A DNA stretch of 64,000 bases from Pelagibacter sp047722505 (GTDB lineage: Bacteria > Pseudomonadota > Alphaproteobacteria > Pelagibacterales > Pelagibacteraceae), in assembly GCF_047722505.1 (NCBI RefSeq), contig NZ_CP159814.1:186001-250000 (forward strand), read 5' to 3'. Below the pieces are notes generated by a model. That model was not told the DNA's origin and did no database searches. It saw nothing but the letters and a program-made list of their open reading frames with translations. Of this stretch, positions 52,917 through 61,605 are shown piece after piece. The position numbers and the translations under genes are program-made. The stretch's first letter is position 1; each line of letters starts with the position of its first letter.

Positions 52917-54275
52917 GTGTCAAGCAAGCTTAATTCATATAAAATCAATGAAATGTTAATCAGTAAAAACAATATAAATAAATTGTTTTATAGTTTTCTT
53001 ATAATTCATTTAATTTTATGGACATTGGTTCCAACATTAACAAATAACAATTTACCACTTGATACAATTGAAGCCCTGGCTTGGGGAAGTAATTTAGATT
53101 GGGGATTTAATAAACATCCACCAGGTAGCGCTTTTTTCCCAGAAATGATGTTTCAAATTTTTGGAGCACAAGATTGGGCATATTATTTATTAAGTCAATT
53201 GTTTGTAGTAACAGCATTTATTATTGTTTTTAAATTTGCTGAAGAACTATTTAAGAATAAAACTTTAAGTTTAATATCGGTACTTCTCCTAGAGGGTATT
53301 TATTTCTATAATTTTACAACACCTGAATTTAATGTGAATGTTTGCCAATTACCTTTTTGGTCGTTATGTGTTTATTATTCTTGGAAATTATTTGATAAAG
53401 AAACAATAACTTTTAAGGATTGTTTTTTGCTTGGAGTTTTTGCAGCTATAGGTTTCTTATCAAAATATCTTTTTATTTATCTTTTGATATCAATAGACTT
53501 ATTATTTTTTTATATAATCTTTATAAAAAAATATAAAAAATTTGATTTCAAATATCTAATATCTTTAGAGGCCTTTATTGTTTTGTTGGTCCCTCATTTA
53601 ATTTGGCTAGCTAATAACGATTATATTACAATTACATATGGGTTAGCTAGAACAGGTCTAGAGAATTCAAGTTTATTGGATCATATAACTTACCCTTTAA
53701 TATTTTTAGGCAAACAAATAGGAATACTAATTCCATTTTTTATAATGTCATTTTTTTTAATAAAAAAAATTAAGTTAAAAATAACTTTAAAAGATAAAAA
53801 ATTATTATTCTTAATATTTATTAATCTAATTCCAATTGGACTAATGTTCTTAACTTCCATGTTAACAGGATCTAAAATAAGAACAATGTGGATGACCCCA
53901 TTTTATTTATTTTTTGGTGTATTGATTGTTTATATTTTTCAAGCTCAAATAAATCTTAAAAAGTTAAATGGATTCATATCAGTGTTTTTAATTTTATTTA
54001 TTTTTTCACCTTTTGCTTATGCCTATATTTCAATTACAGAAACAGATAAAAGAACAGATTATTTGGGTAAAGAAATAGCAATTAAAACTGAATACTTATG
54101 GAAGCAAAATTATACATTGCCAATAAACGTTGTACTGGGTGATGAATGGCATGCTGGAAATTTATCATACCACCTAAATTCTAGACCAGTTTGGGAAGGA
54201 TTGATTACAAAAGATAAGCTTAGTTCATTGTCGAAATTTATTTGTATTGATAATATTTGTATAGGAAATAGATGA
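52917..54275 (+). CDS. Glycosyltransferase family 39-like membrane protein
   Basis: Multi-spanning membrane protein of 452 residues resembling ArnT/PMT-type glycosyltransferases that use polyprenyl-linked sugars. After the first helix, the periplasmic loop carries DTIEALAWGSNLDWGFNKHP, with the acidic and GxxKHPP-like pattern of this family. About ten further hydrophobic helices follow, and a short soluble tail. The start may be the GTG at 52917 or the ATG at 52953. It overlaps a GT2 glycosyltransferase gene, suggesting joint modification of a lipid or surface glycan. The acceptor is unknown. Confidence 0.8.
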   Translation: MSSKLNSYKINEMLISKNNINKLFYSFLIIHLILWTLVPTLTNNNLPLDTIEALAWGSNLDWGFNKHPPGSAFFPEMMFQIFGAQDWAYYLLSQLFVVTAFIIVFKFAEELFKNKTLSLISVLLLEGIYFYNFTTPEFNVNVCQLPFWSLCVYYSWKLFDKETITFKDCFLLGVFAAIGFLSKYLFIYLLISIDLLFFYIIFIKKYKKFDFKYLISLEAFIVLLVPHLIWLANNDYITITYGLARTGLENSSLLDHITYPLIFLGKQIGILIPFFIMSFFLIKKIKLKITLKDKKLLFLIFINLIPIGLMFLTSMLTGSKIRTMWMTPFYLFFGVLIVYIFQAQINLKKLNGFISVFLILFIFSPFAYAYISITETDKRTDYLGKEIAIKTEYLWKQNYTLPINVVLGDEWHAGNLSYHLNSRPVWEGLITKDKLSSLSKFICIDNICIGNR

Positions 54276-55144
54276 GCAAAATAAAAATTTTAATCCCTAT
54301 ATATAATGATTGGAAATCATCTTTTAAACTTTTAGAAGATATAGACTTACAAGTTAATGATCTAAATCATGAGTTTTCAGTTATAATTATAAACGATTGC
54401 TCTACCGAAGAAAGACCCATTAATGATTTTAATTTTAATAACCTTAAGTCTATTAAAATAATCAATATGAAAAAAAATAAGGGACATGCTAGATGCAATG
54501 CATCTGGGTTAAGATATATTGATGAGCATGAAGACTATGATTATATAATTCCAATGGATGGAGATGGTGAAGATAGAGTGGAAGAAATAACTCTACTTAT
54601 TGATAAGGTAAATGACTATCCTGATAAAATCATTACAGCTAATAGAGTAAAAAGATCTGAAGGGTTTTTCTTTAAACTTTGTTACCTTTTACACAAATAT
54701 TTAACTTTTGTTTTTACTGGACAATCTATTAAGTTTGGTAATTTTATTTGCTTACCTAAATTTGCAGTTAATAAGATGATAAAAGAAAAATCAACATGGA
54801 GTAGTTTTTCAGGAGCTGTTGCTAAACTATTTAAAGATAGAAAATCTATCCCATCAATAAGAGGTAAAAGATTTTTTGGGCCATCAAAAATGAGTTTTAT
54901 TAACTTATTAAAACATTCAATATCAATTATAGCTGTTTTTAAAATGACACTGTTGATTAGATCTATATTTTTTTTAATTGCTTACTTACTTCTAGTTGTA
55001 GGTAATCTATCATTGATTACATTGTTACCTGTTATAGGAGTTGTTATTATGATGATTTCAGTAATTATACTTTCTCAGAGAGAAAATATTCAAGAATTTG
55101 AAAACTCTTTAGAAAATATTAGCAGTGTAGATCAACTTAAATAG
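54272..55144 (+). CDS. Family 2 glycosyltransferase with C-terminal membrane helices
   Basis: A 290-residue protein. The N-terminal GT-A domain starts ILIPIYNDWKSSFKLL and includes IINDCSTEERP, NKGHARCNASGL and MDGDGEDRVEEI, which holds the metal-binding aspartates. Two hydrophobic helices lie near residues 225-268. This resembles dolichol- or undecaprenyl-phosphate sugar transferases, which supply lipid-linked sugars to GT39-type enzymes such as its overlapping upstream neighbour. Its end overlaps the convergent umuC by 8 bases. Confidence 0.83.
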   Translation: MSKIKILIPIYNDWKSSFKLLEDIDLQVNDLNHEFSVIIINDCSTEERPINDFNFNNLKSIKIINMKKNKGHARCNASGLRYIDEHEDYDYIIPMDGDGEDRVEEITLLIDKVNDYPDKIITANRVKRSEGFFFKLCYLLHKYLTFVFTGQSIKFGNFICLPKFAVNKMIKEKSTWSSFSGAVAKLFKDRKSIPSIRGKRFFGPSKMSFINLLKHSISIIAVFKMTLLIRSIFFLIAYLLLVVGNLSLITLLPVIGVVIMMISVIILSQRENIQEFENSLENISSVDQLK

Positions 55145-56417
55145 CTTTTATTATTGGTAGTGAATGAAAGTCAGCTGTATCTATTTTTGAAGAGTGATCT
55201 CTTCTCATATTCCATTTTTTATTTACTCCTGCACTAGCCAAGCTTAATGTTGATCGTCCATATCTATAATTTGTGCTATCAATAGATCTCATTAAGCTTT
55301 TAATTTTCTCATCTTTTTCAGTGGAAAATAGATTTTTACTACCACTCGAACTAACTAAACCAGTCAGTGTTATGCCTGCTTTTTGATATCTGTATCCATT
55401 AATAAAGATTTCATTTAATGCAATCAAAGCAGTTTTAACTATTTCAATACTATTATTGGTAGCTATTGGAAAATCTATAGTTTTAGCATTTGAATAATAC
55501 ACTCCTCTATTTTGAAAAGGGCTTGTTCTAACAGACACAGTTATCGATTTTGCTATTAAAGATTCTGATCTAATTTTTTCTGAAGCATTTAAACAATAAC
55601 TTGCAACTGCCTCTTCTAACTCTTGAAACTTTTCAACCCTTGTACCAAATGATCTTGACACTACACAACTTTTTCTTTTTGAAGTTTTAGTTTCTAGTGG
55701 GATACAAGAAATTCCCCTAAGTTCTAAAGCAGTTCGAGAGCTTAAAACATTGGAACTTTTTTTGATCCAAGTATTTGACATATTTTTTAATTGTTTTGCA
55801 TTATAAATTCCATTTTGATGATAGAATTTAGTTAGTTGCTTACCAACTCCCCACACATCGTTGATATCTATTTTTTCTAACAATGGATCAATATTTTCAA
55901 TTCCTATTAAGTTCGTGACACCAGATTGTTTTTTTTTTGCTATATGGTTTGCAATTTTACTTAGCGTTTTTGTTTTAGCAATACCAATGCTAGTTGGAAT
56001 TCCCGTCCATTGTAAAACAATGCTTCTAATTTCTTTTCCTACATCTTCTACTTCATCATCTGGATAATTACTTAAATCTAAAAAAGCTTCATCTACTGAA
56101 TATATTTCTAACTCAGGATTAAATCTTTTTAAAGTCCTCATCACTCTTCTGGATAAATCTCCATACAAAGAATAATTTGAAGAAAATACATAAACTTTAT
56201 TTCTAAGTATTATTTCTTTAGCTTTAAAGTAAGGCTCACCCATTTTGATACCAAGAGACTTTGCTTCATTCGATCTTGCAATAATGCAGCCATCATTATT
56301 AGACAATACTATAACTGGCTTATTTCTAATTTTAGGATTGAACAATCTTTCACAGGAAACATAAAATGAATTACAATCTACTAATGCTATTTTTTTAGTA
56401 CGTTGAATGAATGACAT
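55137..56417 (-). CDS. umuC: DNA polymerase V catalytic subunit UmuC
   Basis: Y-family translesion polymerase of 426 residues. The palm metal site is formed by Asp14 (ALVDCNSFYVSCERLF) and Asp109-Glu110 (YSVDEAFLDL). The thumb HhH region is followed by a little-finger domain containing KSCVVSRSFG. It overlaps umuD by 23 bases and shares its SOS operator. The length and motifs indicate an active enzyme; activity also needs RecA, encoded at 60223. Confidence 0.95.
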   Translation of the reverse strand: MSFIQRTKKIALVDCNSFYVSCERLFNPKIRNKPVIVLSNNDGCIIARSNEAKSLGIKMGEPYFKAKEIILRNKVYVFSSNYSLYGDLSRRVMRTLKRFNPELEIYSVDEAFLDLSNYPDDEVEDVGKEIRSIVLQWTGIPTSIGIAKTKTLSKIANHIAKKKQSGVTNLIGIENIDPLLEKIDINDVWGVGKQLTKFYHQNGIYNAKQLKNMSNTWIKKSSNVLSSRTALELRGISCIPLETKTSKRKSCVVSRSFGTRVEKFQELEEAVASYCLNASEKIRSESLIAKSITVSVRTSPFQNRGVYYSNAKTIDFPIATNNSIEIVKTALIALNEIFINGYRYQKAGITLTGLVSSSGSKNLFSTEKDEKIKSLMRSIDSTNYRYGRSTLSLASAGVNKKWNMRRDHSSKIDTADFHSLPIIKAI

Positions 56418-56790
56418 AAGTCACAACCCCCCAAATAAATACTTCAGTTTCGTCACCAATAATTATTTTATCCTCAATATTTTTTGAACCTGATGTTAAA
56501 AATTGACCATCTTTTGATTTAACAAAACTTTTAACAACTAATTCATCGTGAACATTTGCAACCACTGTTGAAAAATTTTTAGGTTTTAAGCTTCTATCAA
56601 TAACTAATAAGTCACCATCATAAATTCCAACATCGGTCATCGATTTTCCCTGAACTCTAATGATAAAAGTAGCAGGGACATTTTTGATTAAGTGAACATT
56701 GAGATCCACATCCTCTTCGATATAATCTGTTGCGGGAGAAGGAAAGCCAGCTCCAGCTTTATGTAAATAAAAGGGAATAGTTAATTTCAT
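56395..56790 (-). CDS. umuD: SOS mutagenesis protein UmuD (LexA-like self-cleaving subunit)
   Basis: Partner of UmuC, activated by RecA-stimulated self-cleavage. The 131 residues contain the cleavage context KAGAGFPSPATDY, with the scissile bond expected at Ala14-Gly15. The catalytic serine is Ser50 (GKSMTDVGI) and the lysine is Lys87 (ELVVKSF). The N-terminal arm is about 10 residues shorter than in E. coli. No Shine-Dalgarno sequence precedes the ATG; the LexA operator abuts it instead. Confidence 0.94.
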   Translation of the reverse strand: MKLTIPFYLHKAGAGFPSPATDYIEEDVDLNVHLIKNVPATFIIRVQGKSMTDVGIYDGDLLVIDRSLKPKNFSTVVANVHDELVVKSFVKSKDGQFLTSGSKNIEDKIIIGDETEVFIWGVVTYVIHSTY

Positions 56791-56805
56791 GTTCTTGTTT
56801 TGTTC
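56791..56805 (-). promoter_or_regulatory. LexA/SOS operator of umuDC (GTTC-N7-GTTC) with adjoining promoter
   Basis: The plus strand reads GTTCTTGTTTTGTTC, matching the alphaproteobacterial LexA box GTTC-N7-GTTC; the minus strand reads GAACAAAACAAGAAC immediately before the umuD ATG. A TATATAAT -10 element lies just upstream on the minus strand (56814-56807), with TTGCGT as a possible -35 17 bases before it. The transcript should begin inside the operator, leaving a leader of about 10 bases. Confidence 0.85.
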
Positions 56806-56955
56806 TATTATATAGACTAGTTATGCAGCACACGCAATAGGTTGTATTTTGAGTCTGTAACTGAATCAAAGGTGAATCAAAACGTGAACATTGAAACTAC
56901 ATTTTGTGCTCTTGTGGATAACTTCAACCAGAGATAGTTTAGACCTCATATTATA

Positions 56956-57525
56956 ATGAAAAAAATTCTATCAATTGTATTTTTTGGCTTAATCATAACT
57001 TCTAACTGCATGGCTTATGAAGAAGCAAATTATAAAGTAGTGAAAAAAAATAATATTTACGAAATCAGAAAATATTCTGATCGTTTAGTTATTGAAACAT
57101 CAATATCAAATGAAAGCAGCAGTTTTAGAAAATTATTTAACTACATATCGGGCAATAACGATAAAAATGAAGAGATTAAGATGACAACACCAGTTACCCA
57201 AATGAAAAAAAAAGGAAATATGACCATGCAATTTTATTTACCTTCAAAATTTAATAAAGAAAACACACCAGCTCCATCTAACCCAGATATTAAAATTTTA
57301 AACATTAATGAAGGTTATTATGCGGTTATTAGATACTCTGGAAGAGCTTCTGATAAAAATTTTACTAAACACAAAAGTATTTTAGAAAACGAATTAAAAA
57401 AAGATAATATATCAATTTTGAGTGTACCCATTAAAGCAACTTATGATGGACCTTTTACACTACCTACGAATAGAAGAAATGAAGCAATGTTTGAAATTAA
57501 TATAGAAAATAAAGGAGAAATATAA
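56956..57525 (+). CDS. SOUL-family heme-binding protein, exported
   Basis: A 189-residue protein with a signal peptide (about 1-20, ending CMAYEEANY), so it is probably periplasmic. The SOUL domain is recognised from YKVVKKNNIYEIRKYSDRLV, the MTTPVTQ motif typical of the family, MQFYLPSKF, and the late YDGPFTLPTNRRNEAMFEI. SOUL proteins bind heme or fatty-acid-like ligands, but the bacterial function is not established. It runs directly into the next gene with no gap, divergent from umuDC across 165 bases. Confidence 0.87.
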   Translation: MKKILSIVFFGLIITSNCMAYEEANYKVVKKNNIYEIRKYSDRLVIETSISNESSSFRKLFNYISGNNDKNEEIKMTTPVTQMKKKGNMTMQFYLPSKFNKENTPAPSNPDIKILNINEGYYAVIRYSGRASDKNFTKHKSILENELKKDNISILSVPIKATYDGPFTLPTNRRNEAMFEINIENKGEI

Positions 57526-57888
57526 ATGAAAAAACTAAAATGCCATTGTGGAGAGGTAGAAGCAGAAATAAATGTGCCTGAAAATTTAGAAAAAGTTTTA
57601 AAATGTAATTGTTCTATCTGTAAGAGAAAAGGAGCAATTATGTCTATGGTTAAGAATGAGGATTTTCAGATTATTAAAGGTAAGGACAAATTAATATTGT
57701 ATCAATTTCATTCAAAAATCGCAAAACATTATTTTTGTTCTAATTGTGGAATTTATACGCATCATAATCCAAGAGCCAATCCAGCTATGACAGGATTTAA
57801 TCTTGGATGCATAGATGAAATAAATACTTTTGAATTAAAAAATATTGCGATCAACGATGGTCAAAACCATCCTCTTGATAAAAAATAA
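57526..57888 (+). CDS. GFA-family (CENP-V/glutathione-dependent formaldehyde-activating-like) zinc protein
   Basis: A compact 120-residue zinc protein. Cysteine pairs are visible as CHCGEVE near the start, CNCSICKRKG near residue 30, and FCSNCGIYTHH around residue 67, matching the GFA fold. The family name comes from one member proposed to activate formaldehyde with glutathione, but most members are uncharacterised. It abuts the SOUL gene and precedes the kinase gene by 5 bases, implying one operon. Confidence 0.87.
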   Translation: MKKLKCHCGEVEAEINVPENLEKVLKCNCSICKRKGAIMSMVKNEDFQIIKGKDKLILYQFHSKIAKHYFCSNCGIYTHHNPRANPAMTGFNLGCIDEINTFELKNIAINDGQNHPLDKK

Positions 57889-57893
57889 TTTTT

Positions 57894-58820
57894 ATGCGAG
57901 AAGTTAATGATTGTTTTAACAAGGTAAAAAAAAATTGTTTTAAATTTATTTCTTCTCAAGAAACTAAGAAAGATAAATTTAAAAAAAAAGATAAGATGAT
58001 TAAATCTTATCTAATTCCTGTTAGTTTTTGGATAGTAAAAAAAATTAATAAAAAAAAACCATTATTAATTGGCTTAGCTGGAGGACAAGGGTCAGGCAAA
58101 ACAACTATCTCATCAATTTTAACTTTAATTTTAAAAAAATATTTTAAGTTAAATGTTTTTAAAGTTTCTATCGATGATTTTTATAAAACAAGAAAAGATA
58201 GAAAGGCATTATCTAAAAATAAACATCCTTTATTAATGACAAGGGGAGTGCCAGGAACTCATGATGTAGATTTAATGTTAAATTTTTTTAAACAGATTAA
58301 AGATAAAAACTTTAAAAGTTTACAAATTCCATCATTTAATAAAGCAATAGATGATAGGTGCCAAAAAAGTTTATGGTATAAAATCAAAACAAAGCCAGAT
58401 GTGGTAATTTTTGAAGGTTGGTGTGTTGGAGCAAGAGCTCAATTAAGTAGTCAACTCAAAAAACCAATTAACTCACTTGAAAAAGTCTATGATCAAAAAA
58501 CTAAATGGAGAACCTATGTCAACAATCAATTAAAAACTAAATATAAAACCTTATTCAAGCAATTGGATGGATTACTATATCTAAAGGCTAAAAACTTTAG
58601 CTTATTGAGAGAATGGAGATTAAAACAGGAGAGAAAACTCTGGGTTCAAACAAAAAACAAGAAAAACCTAAAAATTATGAGCAGTAGAGATGTAATAAAC
58701 TTTATGCAAACTTATCAAAGAATTACTCAACAAATGTTTAAAGATGCGATAAAAAACTCATCAGTTATAATGAATTTAAATAGCAATCATCAAATCGAAA
58801 AAATAAAATTTAAAAAATAA
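57894..58820 (+). CDS. P-loop kinase, D-glycerate 3-kinase-like
   Basis: A 308-residue P-loop phosphotransferase of the plant-type glycerate kinase/uridine-kinase group. The Walker A motif is GLAGGQGSGKTT (about residues 64-75). A VSIDDFYKTRKDR segment, RGVPGTHDVDLM and VVIFEGWCVGARAQ follow, all characteristic of GLYK/Tda10-like proteins. The likely product is 3-phosphoglycerate, feeding the pgk/gap gluconeogenic steps encoded at 3-5 kb. It overlaps tolC by one base. Another small-molecule substrate remains possible. Confidence 0.82.
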   Translation: MREVNDCFNKVKKNCFKFISSQETKKDKFKKKDKMIKSYLIPVSFWIVKKINKKKPLLIGLAGGQGSGKTTISSILTLILKKYFKLNVFKVSIDDFYKTRKDRKALSKNKHPLLMTRGVPGTHDVDLMLNFFKQIKDKNFKSLQIPSFNKAIDDRCQKSLWYKIKTKPDVVIFEGWCVGARAQLSSQLKKPINSLEKVYDQKTKWRTYVNNQLKTKYKTLFKQLDGLLYLKAKNFSLLREWRLKQERKLWVQTKNKKNLKIMSSRDVINFMQTYQRITQQMFKDAIKNSSVIMNLNSNHQIEKIKFKK

Positions 58821-60118
58821 TGAAAAAAATAATTTTAATATTCTTATCTATTATTCTTTTTAATGGAAAAGCTTTTTCGATACCTTTGTCAAAAGCATTA
58901 TTACAAGCGTACAATGAAAACCCAGTATTAAATGCAGAACGTGAAAATATTCAAGTTTCAAGAGAAGATGTAAAAATTTCAAGAAGTGAATTTTTACCAA
59001 GTGTGACACTATCTGGGTCTAAGAGCCAAGAAAATACTGAAAAACAAACTGATGTTTCAGGTGCCAACTCATCTTTCACAGATGTTGATCCGAAAACCCA
59101 ATCTATAAATATCGAACAAAAAATATTTCAAGGATTTGCAGGTATAGCAAGTATGCAAAAAAGTAAGATTGGATTAACATTAGCTGAAGCAAAACTTTTA
59201 AAAACAGAACAAGAAATTTTATATCAAGCAGTAGAAGCTTACTCAGGACTTATATTCGCTGAAGAAAAACTTAAGATCAATCAAAACAATATTAATTTAT
59301 TAGAGAGACAAGTTGAAACAGACCAAGCAAGATTAGAAAGAGGTCAGATTACCTTATCTGACTTAGCGCAATCAGAATCATCACGTGCAGGAGCGCAGGC
59401 AAAATTCCTACAAGCAAAAAATGAAACTATAACAGCTAAATTAATATATGAAAAAATTATAGGTCCAATTATTGATGTAAATTCTTTAGACAAGGAATCC
59501 GACTTAAATTTTACAATGCCAGGAAGTTTGAGTGAAGCAATTGAAATTTCAAAAGCAAAAAACCCTAATTTAATTATTTCAAAATTAGAATATGAACAAT
59601 CAGAAAAAGAAGTAACGATAGCTAGATCTGATCTATCACCTTCTGCATCTTTATCTTTTAATAGCTCAAAATCTGACGATGTAAGCTCAACAGTGGGTGA
59701 GCGTGATAAAGAAGTGTTAAAAGCAACTATTTCATGGCCAATTTTTAATGGTGGAAAAAACTCTGCATCTTTAAACAAAAGTAAAAATCTAAAAAATAGA
59801 AAAAAATTATTGCTAGATAATGCTTTAAAGACTAATGATACTAATGTTGCAAGCACATGGTCAAGTCTCCAAGTATCTAAAAGCTTATTAGATTCAGTTA
59901 CAGCACAAGTTAAAGCTGCTGAGATTGCTAATGAAGGAATAACAGTCGAGTATGAGTCTGGACTTGAAAGATCAACTTTAGACGTAATTCAATCAAGCTC
60001 AATTCTACTAACCTCAAAAATAAGCTTAGCAGATTCTGAGAGAAACTATTTACTTTCACAATTTAAATTATTGCAGTCCATTGGGCTTTTGAATAATAAC
60101 TATTTAAAACTCCAGTAA
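58820..60118 (+). CDS. tolC: TolC-family outer membrane efflux/secretion protein
   Basis: Outer-membrane channel of 432 residues with a signal peptide ending near KAFSIPLSKALLQAY. The two homologous halves each contain long coiled-coil helices; examples are AYSGLIFAEEKLKINQNNI and the C-terminal ESGLERSTLDVIQSSSILL. Repeated NP/LN turns at the strand-helix junctions fit the TolC pattern. No inner-membrane pump or adaptor is adjacent, so it probably serves transporters encoded elsewhere. Confidence 0.9.
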   Translation: MKKIILIFLSIILFNGKAFSIPLSKALLQAYNENPVLNAERENIQVSREDVKISRSEFLPSVTLSGSKSQENTEKQTDVSGANSSFTDVDPKTQSINIEQKIFQGFAGIASMQKSKIGLTLAEAKLLKTEQEILYQAVEAYSGLIFAEEKLKINQNNINLLERQVETDQARLERGQITLSDLAQSESSRAGAQAKFLQAKNETITAKLIYEKIIGPIIDVNSLDKESDLNFTMPGSLSEAIEISKAKNPNLIISKLEYEQSEKEVTIARSDLSPSASLSFNSSKSDDVSSTVGERDKEVLKATISWPIFNGGKNSASLNKSKNLKNRKKLLLDNALKTNDTNVASTWSSLQVSKSLLDSVTAQVKAAEIANEGITVEYESGLERSTLDVIQSSSILLTSKISLADSERNYLLSQFKLLQSIGLLNNNYLKLQ

Positions 60119-60160
60119 TTAAGCCATCTTTTCATTAAAAAAAATAACTATTGAAAATAA

Positions 60161-60175
60161 GAACAAAATGTGTAC
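60161..60175 (+). promoter_or_regulatory. Probable degenerate LexA operator upstream of recA
   Basis: GAACAAAATGTGTAC matches the umuD-side operator GAACAAAACAAGAAC at 11 of 15 positions. It keeps the first half-site GAAC and the inner A-tract but has GTAC as the second half. It lies about 48 bases before the recA ATG, a sensible operator position. A weaker site could allow earlier or leakier induction of recA than of umuDC. Confidence 0.6.
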
Positions 60176-60222
60176 ATTTAAACCACGATTCGAATACTAA
60201 TTATTAATAAAAAAGGCATAAA

Positions 60223-61374
60223 ATGACTAAAAACAACCTAAAAGTAGTTAAATCTACAAAAGCACAGCAAGCAGAAGGCAACGAGAAAAACAAAGCTTTA
60301 GACGCGGCAATGAGCCAAATTATCGATAATTTTGGAAAAGGATCAGTAATGAAACTTGGCCAAAGAAGAGCAATGGACGTTGAGTCAGTTTCAACTGGAT
60401 CATTAAGTCTAGACGTGGCGCTTGGAATAGGCGGTTTACCAAAAGGAAGAGTTGTTGAAGTCTATGGACCAGAATCGTCTGGTAAAACAACTTTAGCATT
60501 ACAAGTATTAGCAGAAGCTCAAAAAGCTGGTGGAATATGTGCGTTCATAGATGCAGAGCATGCTTTAGATCCAATTTATGCAAAAAAACTTGGTGTAGAC
60601 ACCGAAGAATTATTAATTTCACAACCTGATACTGGTGAGCAAGCTCTTGAAATAGCTGATACTTTAGTTAAATCAGGATCAATTTCTGTTATCGTAATTG
60701 ACTCTGTAGCAGCACTAACACCTAGAGCTGAAATTGAAGGAGAAATGGGAGATCACCATGTAGGACTTCAATCAAGATTAATGAGTCAGGCTTTAAGAAA
60801 GCTAACAGGCTCAATCTCAAGCACAAATACTATGATGATTTTTATTAATCAAATTAGAATGAAAATTGGAGTTATGTTTGGAAGTCCAGAGACTACATCT
60901 GGTGGGAATGCACTTAAATTCTATTCATCTGTAAGATTAGATATTAGAAGAATTGGTGCCATTAAAAATGGGGATGAAATTATTGGTAACTCAACAAGAG
61001 TTAAAGTGGTAAAAAATAAAGTAGCCCCACCATTTAAAGTTGTTGAATTTGACCTGATGTATGGCAAGGGTATTAGTAAAGTAGGTGAATTAGTTGATCT
61101 TGGTGCAAAAGCTGACATTGTTGAAAAAGCTGGAGCTTGGTATGCTTATAAAGGAGAAAAAATTGGCCAAGGAAGAGAGAATGCTAAAATTTATTTAGAG
61201 CAAAATCCTCAAATTGCTGCAGAAATTGAAATGGCAATTAGAGAAAAAGCTGGGGTGATAGCAAAAAAAATTGAAGGTAATCCTCTTGATCCAGAAAAAG
61301 CAGCAAAAGATCAAATTGAGGATCCTAAAGTGGAAATAAAAGAAGAAGTAACACCTCCATCTAAAAAGAATTAG
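60223..61374 (+). CDS. recA: Recombinase RecA
   Basis: DNA strand-exchange ATPase and SOS co-protease. The product has 383 residues, with Walker A GPESSGKTT (82-90), the LIDxxxAL Walker B equivalent in VIVIDSVAALTPRAE, and the DNA-binding loop region IFINQIRMKIGVMFG. The N-terminus carries about 20 extra charged residues, and the acidic C-terminal tail is intact. A single-gene unit is indicated by its own promoter/operator gap and a strong terminator. Confidence 0.98.
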   Translation: MTKNNLKVVKSTKAQQAEGNEKNKALDAAMSQIIDNFGKGSVMKLGQRRAMDVESVSTGSLSLDVALGIGGLPKGRVVEVYGPESSGKTTLALQVLAEAQKAGGICAFIDAEHALDPIYAKKLGVDTEELLISQPDTGEQALEIADTLVKSGSISVIVIDSVAALTPRAEIEGEMGDHHVGLQSRLMSQALRKLTGSISSTNTMMIFINQIRMKIGVMFGSPETTSGGNALKFYSSVRLDIRRIGAIKNGDEIIGNSTRVKVVKNKVAPPFKVVEFDLMYGKGISKVGELVDLGAKADIVEKAGAWYAYKGEKIGQGRENAKIYLEQNPQIAAEIEMAIREKAGVIAKKIEGNPLDPEKAAKDQIEDPKVEIKEEVTPPSKKN

Positions 61375-61395
61375 TTAAAGTCATCTTTAATTATT

Positions 61396-61424
61396 AAAAG
61401 GCGCTTAATTTAAGCGCCTTTTTT
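61396..61424 (+). terminator. Rho-independent terminator after recA
   Basis: AAGGCGCTTAA pairs with TTAAGCGCCTT in a near-perfect hairpin followed by a T run, 22 bases after the recA stop. The 3' flank (TTTTTTCCCTTAC) resembles the flank of the terminator at 63039. Confidence 0.92.
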
Positions 61425-61483
61425 CCCTTACTATCTTTAGGAATACCAACGCTTATTCAAACAAACTTACATCAGAAACTTGT

Positions 61484-61516
61484 TTTATCTCAAAAGTCTC
61501 TAGTCTGGACACTAGT
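61484..61516. repeat. Intergenic repeat element, copy A
   Basis: This 33-base segment beginning TTTATCTCAAAAG matches 62896-62928 at 25 of 33 positions in the same orientation without gaps. It is CTAG-rich and contains the small inverted repeat CTAGT/ACTAG. The two copies lie at opposite ends of the recA-alaS pocket. It is not recognised as a known element. Confidence 0.5.
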
Positions 61517-61520
61517 CATC

Positions 61521-61568
61521 CTATAAAATCCTATAATCCAGAACCACGATCCCTAAAAGTTTTTTCAT
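61521..61568 (-). pseudogene. Signal-peptide remnant of a decayed small exported protein
   Basis: An ATG at 61568 opens a reading frame MKKLLGIVVLDYRIL that stops after 15 residues. The first ten residues look like the start of a lipoprotein or secretory signal, closely similar to MKKILRIMVLG at the start of the intact small gene at 62856. The frame then breaks down into a short repeated ATTATAGG/ATTTTATAGG stretch. It is interpreted as a fragment of a related gene; chance cannot be excluded at this size. Confidence 0.4.
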
Positions 61569-61605
61569 TGTCTAAAGTCCTCTGGCACCCAATTAATATT
61601 TTTCA

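Noticed and set aside
59344..59856. 170-codon open frame antisense to tolC
   Set aside because: It lies wholly inside a well-supported tolC reading frame and its translation has no recognisable domain; low stop density on the complementary strand of this gene explains it.
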